Shown here piece by piece: positions 26,560-37,063 of a stretch of DNA of 64,000 bases. The notes under the pieces were generated by a model that was given only the letters and a program-made list of their open reading frames with translations, made no database searches and was not told the DNA's origin. Each line of letters starts with the position of its first letter. Within the stretch, counting starts at the first letter, position 1. The stretch spans positions 62,001 to 126,000 of the forward strand of contig NZ_JACHBY010000004.1 of assembly GCF_014200495.1 (NCBI RefSeq), written 5' to 3'. Position numbers and translations under genes: made by a program. This DNA comes from Mucilaginibacter geliditolerans. GTDB lineage: Bacteria; Bacteroidota; Bacteroidia; Sphingobacteriales; Sphingobacteriaceae.

Positions 26560-28152
26560 CTACTGAACCGCTTCCACAGCTTTCCTAAAGGCTTCATCAT
26601 CGCCGTTAACAGTTTGATAGTATGCTTCATCGCCCCATTTAAAACGGGCCGCATAGGCTTTTAGCAGCGTTTCTATGGGTTCGCGGGATACCTTGATCTC
26701 ATAGGAGTCTATTTCCTTTATGGTTTGCGAGGCGTAAAGGATAAAATCACCGTATTGCAGGTCGTTCACTGCGTAATTATTAATAAACTTATCAGCCGAG
26801 GCATATTTGTTCAGCTCGGGCTGCAGCTTGTCAATCACATAAGCGGTAAACAACTGGTTGTCGGCAAGCTCCTGCACCAGGTTGGTATCCATGGTGGTGT
26901 CGGCAGGCACAAAAATATCAGGCATAATACCCCCACCGCTAAAAACCTTTTTACCACTGGCGGTATGGTAGGGTGATGATTTTTTAAACGCGCTATCATC
27001 CATATTACTTTGTGCCGAAAACAGTTCGCCTTTTTTCATACGCTCAGCCAGCTCATTGTGGTAGTTATCAATACCGCCCGCATATGATTTTTGTATCGAT
27101 CTGCCCGATGGGGTATAATACCTGGCCACCGTTAAATTAACTGCCGAACCATCCGCAAACGGGAACTGTTGCTGCACCAAACCTTTACCAAAAGACCGGC
27201 GACCAACAATAATGGCCCTGTCCAGATCCTGCAGTGCACCCGCCAGTATCTCACTTGCCGATGCGGAATATTCATCAATCAGCACCGCTAATTTACCATG
27301 TTGAAATTCACCCGAATCTGTAGCGAAGTAGTCCGTACGGTTTTCATGTATGCCTTTGGTATAAACGATCAGCTTGCCCTTGGTTAAAAACTCGTTAGCC
27401 AGCGCAGTAGCCGTATTCAGGTAGCCACCACCATTGCCGCGGATATCAAGCACAAGCTTGGTCATGCCCTGGCTTTTCAGCTTGCCCAGCGAATAACGAA
27501 AGTCATTATCGGTAGTGGAAGCAAATTTGCTTATCTTAATATAGCCCACATCATTGGTAACCATATATGCGGCATCCAAACTGCTTAGGTCAACATGGCC
27601 GCGTTGTATGCGGTAAAGCATCGGTGTTTCATCAGGCTCAACCACGTTAAAAGCCATTTCTTTCCTTTTCTCGTCGGTAAGTATCTTATCTATTTTATCA
27701 CCGGTGATCTTCGCGCCCGAAACTTTTTGATTGTTGATGGCTAGCACCCTGTCGCCCGTGCTTAAACCGGCCTTATTAGCGGGCCCGTTGGGATATATTT
27801 GGGTAATGTAAAGGGTATCGCGCAATAACTGGTACTCAATACCAAAACCATTAAAGCCGCCTTCCAGCTTTTCGTTAATGGCCAGTGCCTGCTGCGGGGG
27901 CAGGTACATAGAGTGCGGGTCGAGGTTTTGCAGCAGGTTGTTAACAGTTACGCCCTCAACACTATCCACGTTAACAGAGTCAACATAATTCTGGCGCACC
28001 AGTTGCAGCACTTTGGTAAGTTTATCGCCTTTTCCGGGTGAGGTATTGAGGTAATGGGAGGCAAAATTATTGTCGCCAACAAGCAAGCCGATAGCAATAC
28101 CCACCAAAATCAACAACACTGATCTGAAAATTATGCCCGCGCCCCTTTTCAT
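26560..28152 (-). CDS. S41 family C-terminal processing peptidase
   Basis: The start at 28152 (MKRGAGIIF) is favoured over 28179 because it gives a clean N-terminal membrane anchor; the longer form adds nine residues. The 530-residue protein has a single hydrophobic segment (about 8-25) and a PDZ domain (about 95-185, with GFGIEYQ and VLAINNQKV). The S41 protease domain has Ser298 in YSASASEIL and Lys323 in RSFGKGLVQQ, 25 residues apart as in CtpA/Tsp. It degrades or trims periplasmic proteins from their C termini. It stands alone, convergent with der. Confidence 0.93.
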   Translation of the reverse strand: MKRGAGIIFRSVLLILVGIAIGLLVGDNNFASHYLNTSPGKGDKLTKVLQLVRQNYVDSVNVDSVEGVTVNNLLQNLDPHSMYLPPQQALAINEKLEGGFNGFGIEYQLLRDTLYITQIYPNGPANKAGLSTGDRVLAINNQKVSGAKITGDKIDKILTDEKRKEMAFNVVEPDETPMLYRIQRGHVDLSSLDAAYMVTNDVGYIKISKFASTTDNDFRYSLGKLKSQGMTKLVLDIRGNGGGYLNTATALANEFLTKGKLIVYTKGIHENRTDYFATDSGEFQHGKLAVLIDEYSASASEILAGALQDLDRAIIVGRRSFGKGLVQQQFPFADGSAVNLTVARYYTPSGRSIQKSYAGGIDNYHNELAERMKKGELFSAQSNMDDSAFKKSSPYHTASGKKVFSGGGIMPDIFVPADTTMDTNLVQELADNQLFTAYVIDKLQPELNKYASADKFINNYAVNDLQYGDFILYASQTIKEIDSYEIKVSREPIETLLKAYAARFKWGDEAYYQTVNGDDEAFRKAVEAVQ

Positions 28153-28167
28153 ATTAAAATAGTAACG

Positions 28168-28175
28168 CAAAACTA
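28168..28175 (-). promoter_or_regulatory. -7 promoter box for the S41 peptidase gene
   Basis: Read on the minus strand this is TAGTTTTG, a perfect TAnnTTTG match, 16 nt before the chosen ATG at 28152. A TTT triplet sits 21 nt further upstream in place of TTG. The box overlaps the alternative start at 28179, which supports the shorter start. Confidence 0.5.
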
Positions 28176-28422
28176 ACAAATTCAGACGATTAGTTGAAAT
28201 TTTAGCGTTTAACTTTTACTTAAATTGTAATTTTTTGCCTGATTTATTAGTCTATTGATCAGCAATTAATGCCAAAGAAGCATTTATTAGTTTTATGGGC
28301 TAAGAAATAATTACCCAAGGCTTACAATTGAACTATATTTTAATAAATTTAACAATATTATAAACCATTGTTAGCCATCTGCTTTCTGTTGCTGAAAGGA
28401 TAGATCTTAAAACTACATTACT

Positions 28423-28989
28423 ATGCCACACATAACATTAGATGAAAATTTACCTGGCATTACCGGCCTGCTAAATTACCGGCAGGATACCGCCCTCCCA
28501 ATAAGGCAGCTCACGCAAATTTTGTTGCGCGGCGAATCAACATTAACAGAGGCCGAGCGTGAACTGATCGCTACCGTTGTGTCGCAGGGGAACGAGTGCA
28601 AATTCTGCACTGCCGCGCATACTGCAGCTGCTGATGTACTTTTGGGCGAACGTGAAACAGCCGAAAAGGTAAAACATGATCCTGAGAATGCACCTGTTAC
28701 CCCCAAGATGAAGTTTTTGCTGGAGATCGCCCGCAGAACACAAGCTGATGCCCGCACCGTAAGCGCTGAACTGGTGACCAGGGCCAAACAAGCCGGGGCA
28801 ACCGACCTGGAGATACATGATACCGTACTAATCGCGGGACTATTTTGCCTGTACAATAAGTATGTGGATGGCCTGGCAAGCGTTACACCAACCGAGCCCG
28901 CGTTTTACGACCGGCTGGCGAATATCTTAAAAACCAGCGGTTACATGCCTTCGGCCAACCGTTACGCAAGTTTAAATACCACCACCTGA
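28423..28989 (+). CDS. AhpD-like carboxymuconolactone decarboxylase family protein
   Basis: The 188-residue all-helical protein carries the AhpD-type redox motif CKFCTAAH: Cys59, Cys62 and His66. It belongs to the CMD/AhpD family, whose members act as peroxidases or disulfide reductases rather than decarboxylases. Its stop codon overlaps the ATG of the next gene by 1 nt (TGATG), so the two are translationally coupled. It probably works with the membrane DUF3179 protein encoded next; the shared role is unknown. Confidence 0.85.
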   Translation: MPHITLDENLPGITGLLNYRQDTALPIRQLTQILLRGESTLTEAERELIATVVSQGNECKFCTAAHTAAADVLLGERETAEKVKHDPENAPVTPKMKFLLEIARRTQADARTVSAELVTRAKQAGATDLEIHDTVLIAGLFCLYNKYVDGLASVTPTEPAFYDRLANILKTSGYMPSANRYASLNTTT

Positions 28990-30188
28990 TGAACAGTCAC
29001 ACCAAACCACTATTGTTCTGGGCGGGCATTGTATTACTGGTAGTCCCCGGGCTGGTGCATGCCTATTTGCTGATGCCTTTTCCCGGCAGTCAGGACCTGA
29101 ATGCCATAACTGCGGCCTATTATCTTGAAAAGATAGTAAACCCATTGCGCTTTATTGGCGCTGCTTTGCTGGTTTGGTACGGCATAAAATATTATGCTAA
29201 AAATTCAACAGGCGGTAAAATCACCAAAGCGCTGGTGTTGGCACTTTGCCTGGGCAGTTTTTACTTTACAGATATAATGTTTAAGGCTGAGACCATGTTC
29301 CAGGAGCCGCAGGTCATCAAATTTGCTAATGCCATGACCAACAAAGTCCCCATGAACATGGTGATAATCGGCGTGGTTAATAATGGTGTTGCCAAGGCCT
29401 ATCCGCTGGTATATCTTGGCTATCACCATAAAATACAGGACAATGTGGGTAATGAACCCGTGCTGATAACTTATTGCACCATGTGCCGCACCGGCAGGGT
29501 ATACAGCCCTATGATCAATGGCACGAGGCAAGCGTTCCGCCTGGTAGGGGCGCGGCATTACAATGCTGTTATTGAGGATCAGCAAACTAAAACATGGTGG
29601 TACCAGGCCACAGGCATTGCGGCTGTTGGTAAACTAAAAGGCAAACATCTGCAGGAGCTCCCTTATGAACAATCCACCCTTTCCGCATGGATCAGCAAAC
29701 ACCCCTCGTCGCTTATATTACAACCTGATACAAATTACGTTCAGGATTATAAGGACCTGAAAAATTATGACCGCTTACAGGCCGTTGATAAGGACAGCAC
29801 GCTGAAAAACAAGGATACCTTGATACGAAAGAGTTGGGTGATCGGCGTAATAGTAAACGGGCAGGCAAAGGCTTACGACTGGCGGCACCTGTTTAAAAAA
29901 CGACTGCTCAATGACAATCTTAACAAAACACCATTACTGGTAACTATTGAGAGCGACAGTCTTACTTTCCATACTTTTAATACCGATGTGAATGGCAAAA
30001 CACTCCATTTTAATCTGGATGCTAAAGGCGTATTAACCGACCAGGAAACCGCTTCATTGTGGGATTGGGATGGATTAGCTACCTCGGGAGTACTAAAAGG
30101 CAGCCGCCTCACTAAAATACAGGCTTACCAGGAGTACTGGCATTCGTGGAAACATTTCCATCCAAATACACTGTTCTGGAAAGATTAA
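28989..30188 (+). CDS. DUF3179 domain membrane protein
   Basis: The 399-residue protein has two or three N-terminal membrane helices (about 8-28, 52-68 and 76-94) and then a DUF3179 domain. The domain contains GVVNNGVAKAYPL, the cysteine motif YCTMCRTGRVY and repeated GVIVNGQAKAYDW. DUF3179 proteins have no settled function. Coupling to an AhpD-like gene and the CxxC-type motif hint at a thiol redox role, which is my inference. It starts inside the stop codon of the previous gene. Confidence 0.82.
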   Translation: MNSHTKPLLFWAGIVLLVVPGLVHAYLLMPFPGSQDLNAITAAYYLEKIVNPLRFIGAALLVWYGIKYYAKNSTGGKITKALVLALCLGSFYFTDIMFKAETMFQEPQVIKFANAMTNKVPMNMVIIGVVNNGVAKAYPLVYLGYHHKIQDNVGNEPVLITYCTMCRTGRVYSPMINGTRQAFRLVGARHYNAVIEDQQTKTWWYQATGIAAVGKLKGKHLQELPYEQSTLSAWISKHPSSLILQPDTNYVQDYKDLKNYDRLQAVDKDSTLKNKDTLIRKSWVIGVIVNGQAKAYDWRHLFKKRLLNDNLNKTPLLVTIESDSLTFHTFNTDVNGKTLHFNLDAKGVLTDQETASLWDWDGLATSGVLKGSRLTKIQAYQEYWHSWKHFHPNTLFWKD

Positions 30189-30303
30189 GTAGTTGCTGCC
30201 GCGGGTTTAGCGCAGCGTAACCCGTGGTGCGGCATTGTGACAGTTTCCAACTGTCACAACAATTGTAAAAAATCATGTAATTTTGCGGTATAAACATCCC
30301 GCA

Positions 30304-31113
30304 ATGGAATTCACAACCGAAAAAAGCTCAAACTACAACAACCTCGAACTGATGCCTGTTAAGGAGATCCTGCAGCATATGAACGAGGAGGACCAAACCG
30401 TACCGCTTGCCGTGGCAAAAGCCTTACCGCAGATAGAAAAACTGGTGGAAGTAACCGCTGCCAGAATGAAAGCGGGTGGCCGCCTGTTTTATATTGGCGC
30501 AGGCACTAGCGGCAGGCTGGGGGTGGTTGATGCCTCGGAGTGCCCGCCAACTTTCGGCGTACCCTTTGATATGGTAGTAGGTATTATTGCCGGTGGCGAT
30601 ACTGCCATTCGCAAATCAGTTGAATATGCAGAAGACGATATTGAGCAAGCCTGGGTAGATCTGCAGGAATTTAATATCAACGATAAAGATGTACTGGTAG
30701 GCATAGCAGCATCGGGTACTACGCCTTATGTTATCGGCGGCTTAAAAATGGCAAATCAGCACAATATTGCCACAGGCTGCATAGTTTGTAATAGTGGTAG
30801 TCCGGTTGCAGCAGAAGCTAAATATCCGGTTGAAGTGGTAACTGGGCCAGAGTTTTTAACCGGATCAACCCGTATGAAAGCAGGCACCGCCCAAAAACTG
30901 GTATTGAATATGCTGAGCACCGCGACCATGATACAGCTGGGTAAGGTTAAAGGCAATAGAATGGTAGATATGCAATTAAGCAATAACAAACTGGTTGACC
31001 GCGGCACCCGCATGGTAATGAATGAAACCGGCCTCGACGAACAAACTGCCGCCAAATTATTAAAGCAGGAAGGCAGCGTTAGGAAAGCTGTGGATTTTTA
31101 TAAAAGCAATTAA
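30304..31113 (+). CDS. murQ: N-acetylmuramic acid 6-phosphate etherase MurQ
   Basis: MurQ splits the lactyl ether of MurNAc-6-phosphate to GlcNAc-6-phosphate and lactate in cell-wall recycling, in the cytoplasm. The ATG at 30304 (MEFTTEKSSNYNN) is chosen; the upstream ATG adds seven residues and lies closer to the promoter-like TAATTTTG box at 30278. The 269-residue protein has the SIS-domain loop GAGTSGRLGVVDASECPPTF, AEDDIEQA with the catalytic Glu region, GIAASGTTPY and the C-terminal TGSTRMKAGTAQK. The length is typical. It stands alone here, without anmK or nagA. Confidence 0.95.
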   Translation: MEFTTEKSSNYNNLELMPVKEILQHMNEEDQTVPLAVAKALPQIEKLVEVTAARMKAGGRLFYIGAGTSGRLGVVDASECPPTFGVPFDMVVGIIAGGDTAIRKSVEYAEDDIEQAWVDLQEFNINDKDVLVGIAASGTTPYVIGGLKMANQHNIATGCIVCNSGSPVAAEAKYPVEVVTGPEFLTGSTRMKAGTAQKLVLNMLSTATMIQLGKVKGNRMVDMQLSNNKLVDRGTRMVMNETGLDEQTAAKLLKQEGSVRKAVDFYKSN

Positions 31114-31246
31114 TTGATGTGCGAATATGCAGATGTGCAAATGATAAAAATTGAACATTTGCTTAATACGCATATTAGAATAAATCCGCACATTTGTATA
31201 TAAAAACAAAAGTCTCACCCTTTAGGGGGAGATTTAGAGGGGGCTT

Positions 31247-31813
31247 ATGCACGAGATAGAACCATATTACCGGTGGAGGGATGACTACATTGCATCAGAA
31301 GACGAGTTTTCGCCTTTTTATGCAACGCAGTACAGTGAGTTTGAGTTTGATAAACAGGTATACAATTACCTGCTGCATCCGCAGTGGGATTCATTTGGCT
31401 CTAACACGCTTTACCTTAAAGTACTTTATACCGATTACGACCGCGGCTACACCATCATCGAATTGATAGGGGAATGGAACGATGCTATTAATAACGATAT
31501 CATGCTCATGAAACGGGAACTCATTGATCTGATGGTCGACCAGGGTATCACCCAGTTCATACTCATCGGCGAAAATGTGCTGAACTTTCATTCGTCGGAT
31601 GATTGTTATTATGAGGAATGGTTCCAGGAGGTAGAGGATGGCTGGATAGCAGGCATCAACTTCCGCGAGCATGTGATCGATGAGTTTAAGAGCAATAACA
31701 TTGATTATTATATCAATTTCGGCGGCGAATTGGATGAGCTTAACTGGCGCGGCTTAAAACCCCTGCAGGTATTTAAAAAGGTGGAGGAACAGCTGATAAA
31801 GAGATTGAATTAG
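31247..31813 (+). CDS. Conserved acidic protein of unknown function
   Basis: I do not recognise a named family. The 188-residue protein is strongly acidic and rich in Tyr, Trp, Asp and Glu, with no signal peptide or membrane helix. It has a predicted alternating alpha/beta pattern (LYLKVLYTDYDRGYTIIEL, ITQFILIGENVLNF) suggesting a compact cytoplasmic domain. The even codon pattern and start after a purine-rich stretch support a real gene. It lies between murQ and a Bax-inhibitor-1 gene without close spacing. Confidence 0.75.
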   Translation: MHEIEPYYRWRDDYIASEDEFSPFYATQYSEFEFDKQVYNYLLHPQWDSFGSNTLYLKVLYTDYDRGYTIIELIGEWNDAINNDIMLMKRELIDLMVDQGITQFILIGENVLNFHSSDDCYYEEWFQEVEDGWIAGINFREHVIDEFKSNNIDYYINFGGELDELNWRGLKPLQVFKKVEEQLIKRLN

Positions 31814-31894
31814 TTTTGATAATCACACTAAACTATTTAATTTCACGTTGGTCTAACACCTATAGTGTGATTTTAGCATATCACATTAAATGAG

Positions 31895-31902
31895 TAAATT
31901 TG
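31895..31902 (+). promoter_or_regulatory. -7 promoter box for Bax-inhibitor-1 gene
   Basis: TAAATTTG matches TAnnTTTG, 35 nt before the ATG at 31937, with TTT at 31872-31874 giving 20-nt spacing. Just upstream a 10-bp inverted repeat (AATCACACTA at 31821, TAGTGTGATT at 31863) flanks the promoter. Confidence 0.5.
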
Positions 31903-31936
31903 TATTAATAAAAAAAGAATAATTCTGAAATAAAAA

Positions 31937-32671
31937 ATGGAAAATAATAGTTCTAACTACGTTTATAATAGCGTAACACAATTAGACGATAGCGAAACCG
32001 CATCACGCAAATATTTAGCTAAAGTTTTTGCCTGGATGTTCGTGGCATTAGGTATCTCCGCTTTTGTCGCTTTTGAATTTTATCTTAATCAGGGTTTAAT
32101 GAGCCTGATACTTGACCCGGTTACAGGTGGCTTTACAGGTTTAGGCTATGTAGCTATATTTGCGCCGCTTGCTTTTTCACTAGTCATCAATTTCGGTTTT
32201 AACCGTATATCATACCCGGTTATGGTATTACTGTTTGTTGCATATTCAGCAACTATCGGTGTTACATTAAGCATCTTCGGTATCGAATACACTTCAGGCT
32301 CAATATTTACCGTATTCTTAAGCGCAGCCTTTGTTTTTGCTGTAATGGCTGTATCTGGCTACAAAACAAGTATGGACCTAACCAAGTTTGGTTCTATACT
32401 TTATGTGATATTTATAGGCATTTTGGGCGTAAGCCTTATTAACTTCTTTATGCACAGCCAGCAGTTGGATTACATCATCAGCTTCGTGTTTGTAGCAGTT
32501 ATGATAGGCCTTACCGCTTACTACATGCAAATGCTTAAACGCATTGGCGCAGGTGTTGAGTTTGGTACCGAAAGCACTAATAAATTAGTGATCATAGGCG
32601 CTTTTATCCTTTATACTACATTCATCAACCTGTTTATGTCGATGATGCGTATTTTCGGCAGAAGAAGATAA
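31937..32671 (+). CDS. Bax inhibitor-1/YccA family membrane protein
   Basis: The 244-residue protein has seven hydrophobic segments spread from about residue 30 to 240 and a hydrophilic N terminus. It carries the family-typical YLAKVFAWMFVALG opening, GYKTSMDLTKFG in the middle and NLFMSMMRIFGRR at the end. Bacterial members form Ca2+ leak channels or interact with FtsH; the specific role here is not shown. It stands alone with its own promoter and terminator. Confidence 0.92.
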   Translation: MENNSSNYVYNSVTQLDDSETASRKYLAKVFAWMFVALGISAFVAFEFYLNQGLMSLILDPVTGGFTGLGYVAIFAPLAFSLVINFGFNRISYPVMVLLFVAYSATIGVTLSIFGIEYTSGSIFTVFLSAAFVFAVMAVSGYKTSMDLTKFGSILYVIFIGILGVSLINFFMHSQQLDYIISFVFVAVMIGLTAYYMQMLKRIGAGVEFGTESTNKLVIIGAFILYTTFINLFMSMMRIFGRRR

Positions 32672-32691
32672 TCGTTAAACAACATTATTTG

Positions 32692-32725
32692 AAAGAGCTG
32701 CCTCATAAAAAGGCGGCTCTTTTTG
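32692..32725 (+). terminator. Terminator after Bax-inhibitor-1 gene
   Basis: AAAGAGC-TGCCT pairs with AGGC-GGCTCTTT around a short A-rich loop and is followed by TTTTG. It starts 21 nt after the stop codon. Confidence 0.8.
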
Positions 32726-32743
32726 TTTTAGTTCATCTCCACT

Positions 32744-32874
32744 GTCATTTCGACCGGAGGGAGAACTATCTCTTGAGCAGGACAGTGCCTGGAAGGTGTG
32801 AGCGAAAAAATCTTCTGCTACAAGCATGACCGCTGTGCATGGCGAAAAAGATTTCTCCCTCTGGTCGAAATGAC
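32744..32874. repeat. REP-like hairpin repeat
   Basis: GTCATTTCGACCGGAGGGAG at the left is mirrored by CTCCCTCTGGTCGAAATGAC at the right, enclosing about 90 nt that contain further imperfect pairing. Confidence 0.8.
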
Positions 32875-32940
32875 ATAGGGGTTATAGAGGGGTCAATCAC
32901 CCTATTGCATATTACAAGTTTATTACGCACCTTTGCAGTG

Positions 32941-33051
32941 CTTATAGAGAAAGATGGAGGGATTAGACCCTGCGATGTCTTAGCAACCTGTGCTTCACAA
33001 GGTGCTACATTCTACTTAACCAGCTTCAAAAATCGGTTAGGAAAGATAAGC
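32941..33051 (+). ncRNA. SAM riboswitch (SAM-I clan) upstream of metH
   Basis: The leader contains the SAM-I core order: GATGGAGGGATTAGACCCT, then GCGATGTCTTAGCAACCTG, a short hairpin (TGTGCTTCACA), GGTGCTACATTC, and a closing GATAAG that pairs with CTTAT at 32941. This is the conserved S-box pattern and lies 168 nt before metH, which fits control of methionine synthesis by S-adenosylmethionine. The expression platform is not obvious; an inverted repeat follows. Confidence 0.88.
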
Positions 33052-33098
33052 GAAAGTCAATATATCACCCGACTTTTCGATATAAGCGTGTTTTTATT

Positions 33099-33211
33099 TA
33101 GTATCAGGTAGCTAGTATCAAGTAGCAAGATAATTTTATTATCCGCATTTGAGTTTAGCCGTATCAGGTGATTTTTTCATACTTGATACTTGATACTAAA
33201 TACTTGCTACT
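33099..33211. repeat. Inverted repeat in metH leader
   Basis: Words such as AGTATCAAGTAGCAAG on the left and CTTGATACT/TACTTGCTACT on the right are imperfect reverse complements. It lies between the riboswitch and the metH start and could form a large hairpin in the leader. Confidence 0.6.
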
Positions 33212-33218
33212 CAACAAA

Positions 33219-36200
33219 ATGGATATTAGAAAAGAATTAGAGAAACGTATACTCGTTATTGACGGCGCAATGGGTACCATGATACAACGATACCAATTAG
33301 CCGAGGCGGATTTTCGTGGGGAACGTTTTAAAGATCATGCATCAGACCTGCAGGGAAACAATGACCTGCTGAACATCACGCGCCCCGATGTGATCAGGGC
33401 TATCCACGCTGAATATCTGGATGCCGGGGCGGATATCATCGAAACAAACACATTCAGCACACAAGTTATCTCACTGGCTGATTATCACCTGGAATACTTA
33501 GCTTATGAATTAAGCTTTGAAGGTGCGCGCCTTGCTCGCGAAGTTGCCGACGAATACAATAAAAAAACACCCGATAAACCACGCTTTGTAGCAGGCGCTG
33601 TCGGCCCTACAAACCGCACCGCGTCATTATCGCCTGATGTTAACGACCCGGGCTATCGCGCCGTTACTTTTGACGACCTTGCCGAAGCTTATTATGACCA
33701 GGTTCGTGGCCTGGTTGATGGCGGCTCGGATATGCTGCTGGTTGAAACCATATTTGATACCCTCAATGCCAAAGCGGCATTATTTGCCATAAACCGTTAT
33801 GCCGATGAATCGGGCAAGCATTTGCCCATCATGATCTCGGGTACTATTACCGATGCTTCGGGACGTACCTTATCGGGCCAAACAGTTGAGGCATTCTGGA
33901 ATTCTATCCGCCATGCTAACCTGTTATCCGTAGGTTTAAACTGCGCTTTGGGTGCAAGGGAAATGCGCCCGCATTTGGAGGAGCTTTCTAATATTGCCGA
34001 TGTATTCATTTCGGCCTATCCAAATGCCGGTTTGCCAAACGAGTTTGGTCAGTACGATGAAACTGCTCACGAAACCGCACATCAGGTTGATGACTTTATG
34101 CAAGCCGGACTGGTAAACATAGTAGGTGGTTGTTGTGGCACTACGCCCGAACACATCAAATGTATCGCAGATAAAGCCGCGCAATATCCCGCAAGGTTAA
34201 TACCCGAAATAGCGCCCAACATGCGCCTGAGCGGACTTGAAGCGGTTACCCTAACGCCCGAAAGTGTTTTCATGAACGTGGGTGAGCGTACCAATATTAC
34301 CGGTTCACCAAAATTCTCCAAACTGATTCTAGGCGAGGATTATGAAGCTGCCCTAACCGTTGCTTTGCAGCAGGTTGAAGGCGGTGCGCAGGTAATCGAC
34401 ATTAACATGGATGAGGGCATGATCGATTCGGAAGCGGTGATGGTTAAATTCCTGAACCTTGTTGCTTCTGAACCCGACATTGCCAAGCTGCCCATAATGG
34501 TGGATTCATCAAAATGGACGGTTATTGAAGCCGGATTAAAATGTCTACAAGGCAAGGGGATCGTTAACTCCATCTCGCTAAAAGAAGGTGAAGAAAAGTT
34601 TAAGGAATACGCCCGTAAAATATTAAGCTACGGCGCTGCCACGGTAGTAATGGCTTTTGATGAAACCGGACAGGCGGATTCATTGGAACGCCGTAAGGAG
34701 ATCTGCGAGCGATCATACAACATACTGGTTAACGAAGTTGGTTTCCCGCCACAGGATATCATTTTCGATCCGAACATATTAACCGTAGCCACCGGTTTAG
34801 AAGAACACAACAACTACGCGGTTGATTTTATTGAAGCCACCCGCTGGATAAAACAAAATCTGCCACACGCCAAAGTGAGTGGCGGGGTAAGTAATATTTC
34901 GTTCTCGTTCCGTGGTAATAACACCGTACGCGAGGCTATGCACTCTGCATTTTTATACCATGCTATACAAGCCGGTATGGATATGGGTATCGTTAACGCC
35001 GGGATGCTTGAAGTATACCAGGAGATCCCGAAAGACCTGCTTGAACTGGTTGAAGATGTTTTATTAAACCGTCGCCCGGATGCTACCGAGCGTTTGGTTG
35101 AGTTTGCAGACAATATTAAGAGTAAAGGAAAAGTAATTGTGCGCGATGAAGAATGGCGCAAAGATCCGGTTGAAAAACGTTTATCGCACGCCCTGGTAAA
35201 AGGTATTATTGAATACCTGGATGATGATGTGGAGGAAGCCCGCCAGAAATATGCCCGTCCGCTTGAGGTGATAGAGGGGCCGCTGATGGATGGGATGAAT
35301 ATTGTAGGTGATCTGTTTGGATCAGGCAAGATGTTCCTGCCACAGGTAGTAAAATCAGCCCGTGTAATGAAAAAGGCGGTTGCTTATTTATTGCCTTATA
35401 TCGAACTGGAAAAACAGCGTGTTCTAGCCTCCGGCGAAGACACAGCAGCCGATGCCCGCAGTAATGCCGGTAAAATTTTAATGGCTACAGTTAAGGGCGA
35501 TGTGCACGATATTGGTAAAAATATTGTGGGCGTAGTTTTGGCCTGTAATAACTTCGAGGTGATAGACCTTGGGGTGATGGTGCCTGCACAAAGGATCATC
35601 GAGGAAGCCATTAAACAAAATGTAGATATCATCGGCCTGAGTGGTTTGATCACGCCATCATTAGATGAAATGGTGCATTTCGCTAAGGAAATGGAGCGCA
35701 ATAACTTCAGTATCCCGTTAATTATTGGAGGTGCAACTACTTCACGCATACATGCGGCGGTTAAGGTGGCGCCAAACTATTCAGGTGCCGCCATACATGT
35801 ATTGGATGCATCACGCAGCGTTACTGTCTGTAGTAGTTTAATGAGTGAAACCGGTCGTGATGAATATATCCAGGGTATTAAAGATGAATACGCAAAAGCC
35901 CGTGAAGCGCATCTGAATAAAAAATCGGATAAGCGTTTCGTCAGCATTGATGCTGCGCGTAACCAGAAATGCCAGATCAACCTTAACGGTATGATGCCGC
36001 CAAAACCAACCTTTACAGGCACCAAGATTTTTGAAGCATTCCCGCTGGAGGATTTGGTACCGTATATCGACTGGACACCATTTTTCCATACCTGGGAACT
36101 GCGCGGCAGCTTCCCTAAAATATTTGATGACAAATATGTGGGCATCGAAGCGAAGAAACTATATGACGATGCGCAGGAACTGTTAAAACGCATAGTTAAG

Positions 36201-36911
36201 GACAAGCTGTTACAGGCGAATGCTGTTATCGGCTTTTGGCCTGCTAATAGTGTAGGCGATGATATTGAATTGTATACCGACGAAAGCCGTACACAGGTTT
36301 TAGAAACTATCTACACGCTGCGTCAGCAATCAGAAAAAGTTAAGGGCGAACCATATTATGCCTTATCAGATTTCATCGCACCTAAAGATAGCGGTGTGCC
36401 TGATTATTGGGGTGGGTTCGCGGTAACTGCAGGTGTTGGTTGCGATGAGCTGGTTGCCGAATTTGAGGCCGATCATGACGACTATAACAGCATCATGGCT
36501 AAAGCCCTTGCTGATCGTTTAGCAGAAGCTTTTGCTGAAAAAATGCACGAGCTGGTACGCAAAGATTACTGGGGCTATGCTAAAACAGAACAACTGGATA
36601 CCGAAAAGCTGATCAAGGAAGAATACCAGGGTATCCGCCCGGCACCGGGTTATCCTGCCTGTCCGGATCATACCGAAAAGATCACCTTGTTTGAACTGCT
36701 GAAAGCTGAAGATAACGCCCATATGCACCTTACTGAAAGTTTAGCCATGACACCGGCCGCCTCCGTAAGCGGGTTCTACTTCGCGCACCCACAGGCAAGG
36801 TATTTTGGTTTGGGTAAGATTAGTAAGGATCAGGTAGAGGATTACGCGAAGCGTAAGACAATGGATGTGGAAACCGTAGAGCGCTGGTTAGGGCCAAACT
36901 TAAACTATTAA
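33219..36911 (+). CDS. metH: Cobalamin-dependent methionine synthase MetH
   Basis: MetH transfers a methyl group from methyltetrahydrofolate through cobalamin to homocysteine. The ATG at 33219 ([10 protein letters not shown]) is chosen over 33168, whose extension is encoded by the intergenic inverted repeat. The 1230-residue product has all four modules. These are a homocysteine domain with zinc ligands Cys242 and Cys305-Cys306 ([10 protein letters not shown]), a pterin domain (about 345-610), a B12 domain with DVHDIGKN and cobalt ligand His763, and an activation domain (about 900-1230) with [12 protein letters not shown]. The length is full. It follows a SAM riboswitch and precedes metF. Confidence 0.98.
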   Translation: MDIRKELEKRILVIDGAMGTMIQRYQLAEADFRGERFKDHASDLQGNNDLLNITRPDVIRAIHAEYLDAGADIIETNTFSTQVISLADYHLEYLAYELSFEGARLAREVADEYNKKTPDKPRFVAGAVGPTNRTASLSPDVNDPGYRAVTFDDLAEAYYDQVRGLVDGGSDMLLVETIFDTLNAKAALFAINRYADESGKHLPIMISGTITDASGRTLSGQTVEAFWNSIRHANLLSVGLNCALGAREMRPHLEELSNIADVFISAYPNAGLPNEFGQYDETAHETAHQVDDFMQAGLVNIVGGCCGTTPEHIKCIADKAAQYPARLIPEIAPNMRLSGLEAVTLTPESVFMNVGERTNITGSPKFSKLILGEDYEAALTVALQQVEGGAQVIDINMDEGMIDSEAVMVKFLNLVASEPDIAKLPIMVDSSKWTVIEAGLKCLQGKGIVNSISLKEGEEKFKEYARKILSYGAATVVMAFDETGQADSLERRKEICERSYNILVNEVGFPPQDIIFDPNILTVATGLEEHNNYAVDFIEATRWIKQNLPHAKVSGGVSNISFSFRGNNTVREAMHSAFLYHAIQAGMDMGIVNAGMLEVYQEIPKDLLELVEDVLLNRRPDATERLVEFADNIKSKGKVIVRDEEWRKDPVEKRLSHALVKGIIEYLDDDVEEARQKYARPLEVIEGPLMDGMNIVGDLFGSGKMFLPQVVKSARVMKKAVAYLLPYIELEKQRVLASGEDTAADARSNAGKILMATVKGDVHDIGKNIVGVVLACNNFEVIDLGVMVPAQRIIEEAIKQNVDIIGLSGLITPSLDEMVHFAKEMERNNFSIPLIIGGATTSRIHAAVKVAPNYSGAAIHVLDASRSVTVCSSLMSETGRDEYIQGIKDEYAKAREAHLNKKSDKRFVSIDAARNQKCQINLNGMMPPKPTFTGTKIFEAFPLEDLVPYIDWTPFFHTWELRGSFPKIFDDKYVGIEAKKLYDDAQELLKRIVKDKLLQANAVIGFWPANSVGDDIELYTDESRTQVLETIYTLRQQSEKVKGEPYYALSDFIAPKDSGVPDYWGGFAVTAGVGCDELVAEFEADHDDYNSIMAKALADRLAEAFAEKMHELVRKDYWGYAKTEQLDTEKLIKEEYQGIRPAPGYPACPDHTEKITLFELLKAEDNAHMHLTESLAMTPAASVSGFYFAHPQARYFGLGKISKDQVEDYAKRKTMDVETVERWLGPNLNY

Positions 36912-36935
36912 TGAACACATAGCAACCATAACGAA

Positions 36936-37019
36936 GCGTCATTGCGAGGTACGAAGCAATCCCAAACTATACAGAGCGGATTTGCATATCGGGGATTGCT
37001 TCGTACCTCGCAATGACGC
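36936..37019. repeat. Perfect 28-bp inverted repeat between metH and metF
   Basis: The arms 36936-36963 and 36992-37019 are exact reverse complements (GCGTCATTGCGAGGTACGAA at the left end), separated by a 28-nt loop. It is a member of the REP-like family and lies 24 nt past metH and 45 nt before metF. Confidence 0.9.
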
Positions 37020-37063
37020 GCGGATTATTATATTTACAAAGGCTTTATCACCTAAAAACATCA

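Noticed and set aside
32839-33111. Plus-strand frame of 90 codons before metH
   Set aside because: It covers the REP-like repeat and the SAM riboswitch, which explains the sequence better.
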